Shown here: piece after piece, positions 24,801-33,900 of the stretch
Layout: the number at the start of each line of letters is the position of its first letter
Position numbering within the stretch: position 1 is the stretch's first letter
Assembly (NCBI RefSeq): GCF_900105805.1
Contig: NZ_LT629788.1
Location: 1,798,001-1,862,000 of the forward strand
DNA from: Pseudomonas moraviensis
Lineage (GTDB): Bacteria > Pseudomonadota > Gammaproteobacteria > Pseudomonadales > Pseudomonadaceae
Length of the DNA: 64,000 nucleotides
Direction: 5' to 3'
Notes under the pieces: model-generated
Told to the model about the DNA's origin: nothing
The model's database searches: none
Seen by the model: the letters and a program-made list of their open reading frames with translations, nothing else
Made by a program: the position numbers and the translations under genes

Positions 24801-27800
24801 GCCGTAGGTGCAGCACCAACGATGACATGCGCGTTGGTCCCGCCGATCCCGAAACTGCTGACACCGGCCAGTCGCCGCCGCCCTTGCGGCCATGGCCGGG
24901 ACGTGGTCGGCACATAGAACGGCGAATGCTCCAGGTCGATCTGCGGGTTGATCCGGCCAAAACCCAGGTTCGGCGGCAGTACGCCATGGAACACCGCGAG
25001 GCTGGCGCGAATCAGCCCGACCACGCCCGCCGCCGCACCCAGATGACCGATCTGGCTTTTCACCGAGGCCAGCGCGCATTGGCCGGCCGGCGCATCGCCG
25101 AACGCCTTGGTTAACGCCGCGACCTCGATCGGATCGCCGAGCAAGGTGCCGGTGCCGTGGGCCTCTACGTAGCCGATGTCAGCGCCGGTTAACCCGGCAC
25201 GGCTCAAGGCATCGCGGATGACCGCGCTCTGCCCCGCCACCGACGGCGCGGTGTAACTCATCTTGGCCCGGCCATCGTTGTTCAACGCCGATCCCTCGAC
25301 CAACGCGTAAACCCGGTCGCCATCGGCCCGCGCCTTGGCCAGCGGTTTGAGCACCACTACGCCGTAGCCGCTGGCGCCAAGGGTGCCGCTGGCGTCGTCG
25401 CTGAACGGACGACACAAACCGTCGGCGGAGAAAATGTGCTGCGAGCGGTGCCGGTAGCCCTCGGTCAGCGTCGGGTCGATCAGCACCCCGGCCGCGAGCA
25501 TCACGTCGCTGTCGCCCTGGCGCAGCATCGAACTGGCCAGGTGCACGGCGATCAGCGAGCTGCCGCAAGCAGCCTGCACGCTCAGGGCCGGGCCGTTCAG
25601 GTCCAGGTGATACGCGGCTTTGGTCGCCAGAAAATCCTTGTCGTGATGCAGCGCCAGCTGGAAGCCGTCGGGCAAATCGTCGTCTGCGGTTTCACGCAGC
25701 ATTTGCTGGAAGTAAGTGGTTTCGCCGCAACTGGCGATCAGGCCGATGCGCGGGCCATTCGCCGACGGAACGATGGCCGCGTGTTGCAGGGCCTGAACGC
25801 ACGCCATCAGCAGATGCCGCTGTTGCGGGTCCATCAGGCGCGCTTCCTGGCGGCTGATGCCGAAGTACTCAGCATCGAAATCGAGCATGCCCGCCAGTTG
25901 ACTGCGGGCGCCGACCAGCCCCTCGTCAGCGGCAAAGTGCTCAATGCCCAGCCGATTGCCTTGCACCATCGCCCAGAACTCGGACAGGTTCTGCGCCCCG
26001 GCCACATTGACCGACATGCCGATGATCGCCATCGGCTGATGGCCTGCATCGGTCTGCCGTCCACGCTCGGCCACGTCCACCGGCGCGGTCGACAGATGCG
26101 CCGCCAGACGTCGCACCGTGACGTATTCGAACAGGTCGGCCATTGTCACCTTGTGCGGCAGCTCTTCGGCGTAACGGCCATGCAAACGCATCAAGCCGAG
26201 GCTGGTGGCGCCGGCCTCGAAGAAGGTCTGCTGCGGTTCGATGTCCCGTCCGATCACGGCCTGGAACAACTCGCTGAGTTGCCGTTCCAGCGCGGTCAAT
26301 TGAACAACCGGTGTTGGCGTGCTGCGCCGCTCCAGGGCCTCGCCAACATTCGGCAAGGCCTTGCGGTCGATCTTGCCGCTGGGCGTACGTGGCCAGAGGT
26401 CGATCCGCCGGTATTCATCGATTCGCACATGGGCCGGCAGAAGTTTTGCGACCTGACGGTCCAGCTCACCGGATGTCGCAGGTTCGCCCTCGAGCTGCAG
26501 CCAGGCGATCAGCCGTGGCGGATCGGCCTGCACCGCCACCACCGCGTTGACCACTTCCGGCACCTGCATCAGCGCCGACTCGATCTGACCCAGTTCCAAA
26601 CGATGGCCGCTGAGCTTGATCTGCTGATCGTCACGTCCCAGATAATGCAGGCAGCCCTGGGCATCGGCCCACGCCAGATCGCCGGTGCGGTAGTACAAAT
26701 TGCCGTCTGCCAGCTCGACAAACCGCGCAGCGTTCAACACTGGATCAGCCAGGTAGCACCGGGCAACCATTGGCCCGGCCACCAGCAGGTAGCCACGGCA
26801 GCCGTTGGGCACCGGGCGGTCATGCTCATCGACCAGCAACAGCTGCGCATTGCCAACGGCATGGCCGATCGGCGCGCGCAACGACCAGTTCCGCGCCACG
26901 GACGGCAGGCGCAAGGCGCTGACCACGTGGGTTTCGGTCGGGCCGTAATGGTTGAACAGCGAGGCGTGCGGCATGCCGCCGAACCAGTTGCGCAGCGCAT
27001 CGGTGCAAAGCAGTTGCTCGCCGGCCGTGATCACCTCGCGCAACGCCGAAGGGTAAATGCCCCGGGCCACGGCGGTTTGCGCCAGGTGCTGCAAGGCCAC
27101 GTACGGTAGAAACAGGCGCTCGATCCGCGCCTCGACCATGTACTCCAGCAACGCCTCGGCGTCCTGACGCCAGCGCGGCGTGATCAGGTGATAGCACCCG
27201 CCGCCGCACAGGGTGCTGAAAATCTCCTGAAACGACACATCGAACGACAGCATCGAGAACTGCAGGGTTACCGCTTTGGCCGGCAACTGCCCTTCGGTGC
27301 GCTGCCATTGCAGCAGGTTGCACAGGGTGCGCTCCGACACTTGCACACCTTTGGGCGTGCCGGTCGATCCGGAGGTGAACAGCGTGTACAGCGGCCGTTC
27401 GCCGGCGTGGCGTCGACGTTCGAACGTTGTGGCATTGGCGCTCAGATCGACCCGATGGGTGGCGAATCGTCCGGCGTTCAGGTCATCCAGCGCTGACTTC
27501 GTCATATCGCTGAACAGCACGCAATGCGGTTGCGCCTGTTCCAGCACCTGGCGCTGGACCGCCACCGGATAGGCAGGATCCAGCGGCACGGCCGTCAGAT
27601 TGAGTTTGGCCAGGGCCAGCAAGGCGACGATGTGTTCCACCGAGGCCTCGAGGAACAGCACGACATGCAATGGCGCGTTCCCGACGGGCAACGGATGGCA
27701 CTCGATCAGGTTTGCCGTCAGAGCCTCGGCCAGCGCATTCAGTTCGCTGTAGGTAAGGCGCCGCTGGCCTTGAACCAGCGCAACCGCATCCGGCGTGCAA

Positions 27801-30800
27801 TGCACTTGATGCTCGAACCCGTCCGCCAGTGTGTTGAACGGCAGCGCAGTCCGAGGGCCCTCACTGGCCGGGGGCAAACCACGTCGATACGGACCGAGCA
27901 AATCGTTGAGGTTGGCCGCCGGGGTTTCCAGCAACAGGTCCAGGCCTCGGCGAAACAGCGCATTCACTGCGCGCATCTGTTCGCCATCGAAGTAGCTGCA
28001 CTGATATTCCCACCAGCATTCCAGTTGCGACCCGCTGCCCACCATCAACAGCGTCAGCGGGCACTTGGCGTGCAAGTACTCGTTGAATTGCAGCGTCGCG
28101 TGCAGGTTCGAATCGGCCAGCGCTGCGTAATCGGTGTTCTCCAGCACGAACATGAAATCGAACAGTAACGGGCTCGACGACAGCCGCAGGTCTTCCACCA
28201 GATCCGCCAGCGCCACGTCCTGCAACGCCAGCACCTCGCGCACCGTGGCGGTCTGCTTGCGCAACTGTTCGTCCAGGGTCGATGCCTGCTCGACGGCGGT
28301 CGGGATCAGCACGGTGTTGGCAAACATGCCGACCGTGTCTTCGAACTCCGCCAGTGGCCGGTTGGACACCGGACTGGCGATCCGTGGCCGTTCGCACCCG
28401 GTCAGGGCGTACAGGCTCCAGGCGAAGACGCTGAACAGCACTTCGAAACGGGTCAGCCGTTGTTGGGTGCAAAAGCGTTCGAGGGCCGCGCTGCGCAGGG
28501 TGCCCAAAGGTTCCCGGTGCAACCGGGCGTCCGGGCTGATTTCGCGCATTGGCATCAATGCAGGCGGCGGTTCTTCCTGACGGCGATGCAACTCGGCGAG
28601 GGCGCGGCGCTGGTCACGATAATGCGGATCGACGCTCCACTGGCGCTGCCACTGGCCAAACTCCAGCGTCGTCAAGCGGGCCGCGGGTTGCAGGCTGTCG
28701 CGGCCTTGCAGGACATCGCTGTAAAGCTGCGCCAGGTCGTCGAACAGCAGGTTCACAGACCAACCATCGACGATGATGTGATGCAGGTTCAGCAACAGCC
28801 GGCAACTGCCATCGGCGAACGGCAACAGCCAAGCCTGAAACAGCTTCGGGGTGGTCAGGTCGAACGGCGCGGCGAACACCAGGTCGGCGAAGGCCTGCCA
28901 GTTGTCCTCGGTGAAATGCCCGACCGCAAAGATGCGACAGGTCGAGCCCTGCTCGGCGATTACCTGATCCAGTCCATCGGCACCCGCCACGAATGCCGTG
29001 CGCAATCCCGGATGACGCTGCACCAGACGCCCCAACGCCTCGGCCAGTGCCGCGACTTCGACCCCTGCCGCCAGATTCAGAATCAGCGGCACGCTGTAGG
29101 CGGTCGAGGTCGGCGAGCGTTGTTGCAACAGCCACAGGCGGCGCTGTTCGGCGGTGGCCGGTAGGCGTTTTGCGCGACTGATCGCAGGCGCGGGTGGGTA
29201 GATCGACGCGCCGTTCGTTTCACCGCTCAGTTGTACGGCCAATGACGAGAAAGGCTCGTTGAGCAACGTATCGATCGCGATCTCGCGCTGCCAGCGGACA
29301 CGGATCGCCGAACGCAGGCGCATCGCCTTGAGCGAGTCGCCGCCACAGCCCAGCCAATCGTCCTGCGCACTCAGAGCGGGTTGGCTGAGCAGCAAACGGG
29401 CCTGACTCAGCAACCAATCCAGCGCCGGTGATGCGTTTTCGTTATCCGTAGCCGTCAGGACTGGGTGCCACGGACTCAAACCTTGGGCCAGCAAGCTATC
29501 ACGATCGATCTTGCCATTGGCCGTCAGCGGCAGGCGCTCCAGCAGGAACAGCTGATTAGGCCGCATGTAAGGCGGCAGTTGTGCCCGCAGATGGTTTTCG
29601 AAAGCGTGATAGTCCAGAGCCCGGCGAGGCACGATGAACGCCAGCAACTGATGATCTTCCGCCGCCTGCCGCCGGGTGCAGACATACACCTGCGCCACAC
29701 CCGGATGCTCCAGGATCCGTTGCTCCACCTCCCCCGGCTCGATCCGGAAACCCCGGATCTTCACCTGCCGGTCGACCCGCCCCAGGTACTCGATCAAGCC
29801 TTCAGCATTGCGCCGCACCAGATCGCCGGTGCGGTAATGCACCTGCGCGCCACCGTCGAGGTCGGGCAAACGGACGAACTGGCGGGCGGTTTCTTCGGGC
29901 CGGTTGCGGTAGCCACGGGCGACACCACTGCCACTCAAATACAGCTCGCCGACCTCGCCTGCCGACACCGGGCGTTGCTGCTCATCCAACACCTGTACGC
30001 CGGTATCCGGCAACGGCCGGCCAATGGGCGCCGAGTCACCGGCAAAATCGCGGCTGATCGGCCAGCACAGGGCAAACGTGGTGCATTCGGTGGGGCCGTA
30101 GACATTGAAGATCCGGCAGCGGCTCTCAGGATTGGCCCGATACCACCCGCGCACGGCGGCAGCGCTGATCTGCTCACCACCGATCAGCACCTGACGCATG
30201 CTGGAAAAGCACGACGGCCACTCGGCAATCATCGTGTTGAACAGCGACACCGTCATGAACAGGTTGTCGACCTGCGTGCGCTCCAGCACCTCGGCCAGTC
30301 GACGCGCATCCAGCACGTCCTCGTCAGCGATCAGGACGCAGCAACCGCCGTTGAGCAGCGGCGCCCACAGTTCGAAACTGCACGCATCGAATGCCGGGTT
30401 GGACAGGCAGGCAAACCGGTCCGTCGGGCGAATCTCGATATAGCCGTCGGTAGACGCCAGCCGCAGCAAGCCGCGCTCGCCAACCTCAACCGCTTTCGGC
30501 GTGCCGGTGGTGCCCGAGGTGTAGAACAGGAACATCACCTCGGCGAAGTCTTCGGCCAGTGCTTGCGGCGGGGCGTCCGGCTGATCGAGCAAGGCCTCGA
30601 CGCTGGTTTGCCACAGTGAAGGCGACCACAACGATTCGTCATTCAGAGTAACCAGGCCGACACACGCCGCATCCGCCAGCATCAGTTCCCGGCGTTGGCG
30701 CGGGCTGGCCCGGTCCAGCGGCACCACTATCGCGCCAACTTTCAGCGCGCCGATAATCGCCGCCAACCACTGCCAGCATCGCGGCATGCACAGCGCCAGC

Positions 30801-30976
30801 GACTGGCCGGGCTCGACGCCGCGCGCCAGCAACCCTCGGGCGATGCGTTCGCTGGCGCTGGCCAGTTGGGCGTAAGTCAGCCTGACCGACTGATCGATCA
30901 CCGCCGGGGCTTGCGGATTGCGCGCCACTTGCTCGGCAAAACGCGCGAGCAACGGCCTGTCATTGGACGCACTCAT
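21881..30976 (-). CDS. hybrid NRPS-PKS, A-T-C-A-T-KS-KR-ACP-TE, AT-less
   Basis: A 3031-residue megasynthase. Rough domain positions: A1 15-495, T1 515-585 (S548 in GGDSL), C 605-1020 (HHIIVDG at 732), A2 1055-1545, T2 1562-1630 (S1592 in AGATSL), KS 1645-2055 (C1804 in QAACGSS, H1940, H1978), KR 2205-2620 (NADPH motif GGSGGIG, Tyr2586), ACP 2690-2760 (S2724 in GADSL), TE 2790-3025 (S2865 in GWSFG). A1 pocket residues read DAFFLGVTF, like Ile/Val codes; A2 reads DVQLIAHVV, the classic Pro code. No AT lies between KS and KR: only the flanking linkers remain, so malonyl loading must come in trans. It begins with an A domain, so it starts its own chain. ATG shares one base with the NRPS2 stop (TAATG), with AGGAGG upstream. 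Confidence 0.93.
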   Translation of the reverse strand: MSASNDRPLLARFAEQVARNPQAPAVIDQSVRLTYAQLASASERIARGLLARGVEPGQSLALCMPRCWQWLAAIIGALKVGAIVVPLDRASPRQRRELMLADAACVGLVTLNDESLWSPSLWQTSVEALLDQPDAPPQALAEDFAEVMFLFYTSGTTGTPKAVEVGERGLLRLASTDGYIEIRPTDRFACLSNPAFDACSFELWAPLLNGGCCVLIADEDVLDARRLAEVLERTQVDNLFMTVSLFNTMIAEWPSCFSSMRQVLIGGEQISAAAVRGWYRANPESRCRIFNVYGPTECTTFALCWPISRDFAGDSAPIGRPLPDTGVQVLDEQQRPVSAGEVGELYLSGSGVARGYRNRPEETARQFVRLPDLDGGAQVHYRTGDLVRRNAEGLIEYLGRVDRQVKIRGFRIEPGEVEQRILEHPGVAQVYVCTRRQAAEDHQLLAFIVPRRALDYHAFENHLRAQLPPYMRPNQLFLLERLPLTANGKIDRDSLLAQGLSPWHPVLTATDNENASPALDWLLSQARLLLSQPALSAQDDWLGCGGDSLKAMRLRSAIRVRWQREIAIDTLLNEPFSSLAVQLSGETNGASIYPPAPAISRAKRLPATAEQRRLWLLQQRSPTSTAYSVPLILNLAAGVEVAALAEALGRLVQRHPGLRTAFVAGADGLDQVIAEQGSTCRIFAVGHFTEDNWQAFADLVFAAPFDLTTPKLFQAWLLPFADGSCRLLLNLHHIIVDGWSVNLLFDDLAQLYSDVLQGRDSLQPAARLTTLEFGQWQRQWSVDPHYRDQRRALAELHRRQEEPPPALMPMREISPDARLHREPLGTLRSAALERFCTQQRLTRFEVLFSVFAWSLYALTGCERPRIASPVSNRPLAEFEDTVGMFANTVLIPTAVEQASTLDEQLRKQTATVREVLALQDVALADLVEDLRLSSSPLLFDFMFVLENTDYAALADSNLHATLQFNEYLHAKCPLTLLMVGSGSQLECWWEYQCSYFDGEQMRAVNALFRRGLDLLLETPAANLNDLLGPYRRGLPPASEGPRTALPFNTLADGFEHQVHCTPDAVALVQGQRRLTYSELNALAEALTANLIECHPLPVGNAPLHVVLFLEASVEHIVALLALAKLNLTAVPLDPAYPVAVQRQVLEQAQPHCVLFSDMTKSALDDLNAGRFATHRVDLSANATTFERRRHAGERPLYTLFTSGSTGTPKGVQVSERTLCNLLQWQRTEGQLPAKAVTLQFSMLSFDVSFQEIFSTLCGGGCYHLITPRWRQDAEALLEYMVEARIERLFLPYVALQHLAQTAVARGIYPSALREVITAGEQLLCTDALRNWFGGMPHASLFNHYGPTETHVVSALRLPSVARNWSLRAPIGHAVGNAQLLLVDEHDRPVPNGCRGYLLVAGPMVARCYLADPVLNAARFVELADGNLYYRTGDLAWADAQGCLHYLGRDDQQIKLSGHRLELGQIESALMQVPEVVNAVVAVQADPPRLIAWLQLEGEPATSGELDRQVAKLLPAHVRIDEYRRIDLWPRTPSGKIDRKALPNVGEALERRSTPTPVVQLTALERQLSELFQAVIGRDIEPQQTFFEAGATSLGLMRLHGRYAEELPHKVTMADLFEYVTVRRLAAHLSTAPVDVAERGRQTDAGHQPMAIIGMSVNVAGAQNLSEFWAMVQGNRLGIEHFAADEGLVGARSQLAGMLDFDAEYFGISRQEARLMDPQQRHLLMACVQALQHAAIVPSANGPRIGLIASCGETTYFQQMLRETADDDLPDGFQLALHHDKDFLATKAAYHLDLNGPALSVQAACGSSLIAVHLASSMLRQGDSDVMLAAGVLIDPTLTEGYRHRSQHIFSADGLCRPFSDDASGTLGASGYGVVVLKPLAKARADGDRVYALVEGSALNNDGRAKMSYTAPSVAGQSAVIRDALSRAGLTGADIGYVEAHGTGTLLGDPIEVAALTKAFGDAPAGQCALASVKSQIGHLGAAAGVVGLIRASLAVFHGVLPPNLGFGRINPQIDLEHSPFYVPTTSRPWPQGRRRLAGVSSFGIGGTNAHVIVGAAPTAQQTVEETLPLLMISAHSRAELLRDIAAIREYLHANPEQQTALLRHLQSGRRQLRWRFAIVCRRGDDIPLQPAAIKEITASGAPLIARDQSPQELLEAWYEGANIQWPQRSAPPPWDLPPSSFDLQPYRFQPPVAVQPDAPTLERQPLADWFHQRQWVRTRRLSATATAGSREVLILCSQDAPESTLLASLNAVYRRVIQVRTGNGFKRLSTDRFELDPLDAEALSRLLAEVAEPALGELDWLHALPLAVSGAVNEQSLDLAQWACLDTVSALMQAWGQTPRTSRLRLWLMSWQACPVDGEVQRPELAALAGITEVVPQEYPVRCHWLDWPSSRLGAHAGELAALLVDPVSLPRRMAVRDGYLWQPRLMPQPLTGPATTSELLPEDGTFLVLGGSGGIGRTLCEHLLQAPARRVVLLSRQGQLPASLAAYALRIDCIKADIADLPRWPQVLDQLAVRYGRVSGVIHAAGVGAGSLIRHRDARQMAQAMAAKTRGMLAVEALIEHLTPDFVLYCSSMSALFGGAGHLDYAAASGVLDGFTHYRPNATDACLRLEINWDIWRDIGMATTSNSADTAHLEHLTVGLSAEEGCRVFDLAMATQLPQLLISTTGIDTARRFYPVRHGAVAAVLEAPKGVDLSTRLRECLCKWLGVAELEDDDSLYDLGADSLTLLDLIDELQAATGEVFQLSQFSHKVSLSEVLGLVSTATVEEAPLAAPHDWHDAVRIDQWHAGAGRDWLYLIHPVGGDVQAYRELVSALPAELGVCVIADPALRLPQLPNISVDERARRYQAAIKAHLPPGSTWRLAGWSFGAWVAQALCHQAQADGFSQPLLYLIDPPAPDAGAELAGIDEQTIEQVFHREFAQRWPEVEGQGIAEERQAYLQRLTVCCRNNMSSMLDFQPPALATTAVRLFIAGQANPYGLGNAWNPDDLQRNWQALLPQLRSWQTLDTDHYGIVAGRWARLLAEVIGTDEPAP

Positions 30977-33900
30977 TATTTCGCCTCCTGCGCGTCGAAG
31001 CGTTGCAGCTCCCGACGGATGATTTGCGAGACCCGGTGGATTTCCGCGCTTTCGAGCATGTCCCAGTGCCCGCCGCTGACCAGTTTCGCCAGATAGCCGC
31101 TGCCCGCGCGGCGACGCCAGAAGCCGCGCAGTTCATGTAACTGATGGCGGCTGAAATCTTCCCGCGCCTGGATCAGCACCACACGACCGGCGCGCGGCGA
31201 GCACTCATAAGCGGCCATGGCCAGCCGGTTGTGGTTGTAGATGTTGAAATAGCGCTCGACCTGGGCGTCTTCGATGCCGGGGTACATGCCGTTGAAGCGC
31301 ACCAGTTTGTCGCGAAACTCGACCATGTCCACGGTGCCGATCTGCTCGCGGAAACCGGAGTCGTCGCTACCCTGGGTGTCAAGCAGCACCACCGTCACCT
31401 GACGATGCCCCGCCGCCGTCAACCGTCGCGCCATTTCATAGGCTACGAGGCCGCCGAACGACAACCCGGTGAGGATCAGCGGTTGCTGTGTCAGCGGCTT
31501 AATTTGGCGCAAGTAGGCCTCGGCCATCGCTTCGACCGTCGGCTCGGTGCTCTCCCCAGGATTCAGCCCCGGCGATTGCACGCCGTAGACGCCGGTTGTA
31601 TCCGGCAGCACCTTGGCCAGCGATAGGTAGCAGAACGCCGTGCCGCCCGCCGGGTGAATGCACACCACGTTGTGCTGGCCGCTGCCGCGTCGGAATTCGA
31701 TCAGGTTGCTCTGGGCCAGCGCCGGGTTGGCCCCGACCCGCAGCCAGCCGCCCAGCGCTTCGATGGTCGGGTAGCTGAGCACCACGCGCACCGGCACTTC
31801 GACCGCGAACTGCTGGCTGATTTCATGGGCCATTTTGATTGCGGCGATGGAGGTGCCGCCGACATTGAAAAAGTTGTCGCGAATGCCGATCTGCGGCGCC
31901 AGCAACAGGCTTTTCCAGATCTGGTACAACGCCAGTTCGATGTGATCGCGCGGGCTGCTCAGGTTGACCTGGCGGTTGGTCATCTCTTCATCCGCCAACG
32001 CTGTCAGCGCGGTTCGGTCGACCTTGCCGTTGGCGGTCAGTGGCAGCGCGTCGAGCCACAGGTAGCTGCCGGGGATCACCGCTCTGGGCAGTGTCGTCGC
32101 CAGATGGGCGTGCACCGCTGCTTCGTCCACGGTCTCGGCCACCACGCAACACGCCACCAACCGCTGATCCTGCGCTGCTTCGCCGACCATCAGCACCACG
32201 GCGCTGCGAATGCCGGGAAACGCTTCGAGCCGGGCCTCGATCTCGCCCAGTTCCAGACGCACGCCGCGCAACTTGACCTGAAAGTCGTTGCGACCGAGAA
32301 ATTCCAGTTGACCGTCCGGGCGATAACGCGCCAGATCGCCGCTGCGATAGAGCCGATCGCCTGTCACAAACGGATTGTCGATAAAGCGCTCGGCACTGAG
32401 CTGCTCCAGTCCCAGATAACCACGGGCCACGCCCACGCCGCCAATGTGCAGATGCCCGGTCACGCCCACCGGCACCGGCTGGTCGCGGTCATCAAGCACG
32501 TAAAAACGGTTATTGGAAATCGGCCGGCCGATCGGCAGCTGCCGGGCCGGTACCTCGGCACCAGGCTCCAGGGTCCAGATGCTGTTGATCACCGTGGTTT
32601 CGGTCGGGCCGTAGACGTTGTGCAGCCGCGCATGGGGCAGGCGCTCCTGAAAGCGCCGGGCCAGAGCCGGTGGCAGTTCACCGCCGCCGCTGAACACGTC
32701 AGTCAGCGACGCACACTGGCTGACCTCGTCGACCTCCAGAAACAGCTGTAGCATCGCCGGCACGAACACCAGCGCCGTGACCTTCCGTTCGCGCACCTCG
32801 CGCGCCAGATACGCTGGTTCGTAATGCCCGCCGGGCCGCGCGATCACCAGCAGCCCGCCAGTTGCCAGCGGCCAGAACGTCTCCCACGCCGAGGCATCGA
32901 AACCGAACGGAATCTTGTGCAGCATCGCCCCCGCTTCGCCGCAGACCTGCAAACACCACAGAAGCAGGTTGCTCAGGCCACGGTGGGCGACCATCGCCCC
33001 CTTGGGCAAACCGGTGGTGCCCGAGGTGTAGATCACGTAGGCGAGGTGGTCAGGGGTGACGCCGACATGGCGCGGATCAAGATTGTCCGCCGGCAATGAC
33101 GCCCAGCTCGCGGCATCTTTTTCGAGGTCGAGAATCGGCGCTTCCCAGGTCGAGCCTTGCACGGCTTGCCGCAGGATAGCGTGCGCCGAGCCGAGGGTCA
33201 GCAGCACCGCCGGCGTGCTGTCACCGAGCATATGGCTCAGGCGCCCCAGCGGATAATCCGGATCCAGCGGCACGTAGGCGCCGCCGGCCTTGAGCACTGC
33301 CAGCAACGCGACCGGCAACTCCAGCGAGCGCTCGATGCACACCGCGACGCGCACATCCGGGCCGACGCCCAAGTTGCGCAAGTGCCGCGCCAGGCGGTTG
33401 GCCTGGGCATTGAGTTCGGCGTAGTCAAGCGACTCACCCTCGAACACAACTGCGCAGGCCTGAGGGTTGCTCGCCGCCTGCGATTCGACCAGTTGATGCA
33501 CGCAGGGCGCCGCTTGCGTCAGTGGCGCGGCGCGGTTGAACTCCACCAGCATCTGCTGACGCTCCGCCTCGTTCATCAACGGCAAGGCATTGATCGGTTG
33601 CTTGGCGTCGGCGGCGATCTGCTCGAGCAGGTGGCGGTAGTGCCCGCTCAGGCGTTCGATGGTCGCAAGGTCGTAGAGGTCGGTGTTGTATTCCACCAGC
33701 AAGTCCAGTCGCCCTGCCCGCTCGACCCATTCGAATGCCAGATCGAACTTGGCCGTGGCACTGCTGGTGCCGTACGGCGCCAGTTCCAGCGCGGGCATCT
33801 GCACCGCGTTACCCGGGGTGTTCTGCAGCACCAGCATCACCTGGAACAACGGTGAGTGACCGGGATCGCGCGGCGGGTTGACAGCCTCGACCACGCGATC

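Noticed and set aside
25436..27109. Long plus-strand frames opposite the NRPS genes (also 29465-30619, 37638-40142 and others)
   Set aside because: All are antisense shadows of megasynthase genes with His/Gln/Arg-rich products; none has a recognisable fold.
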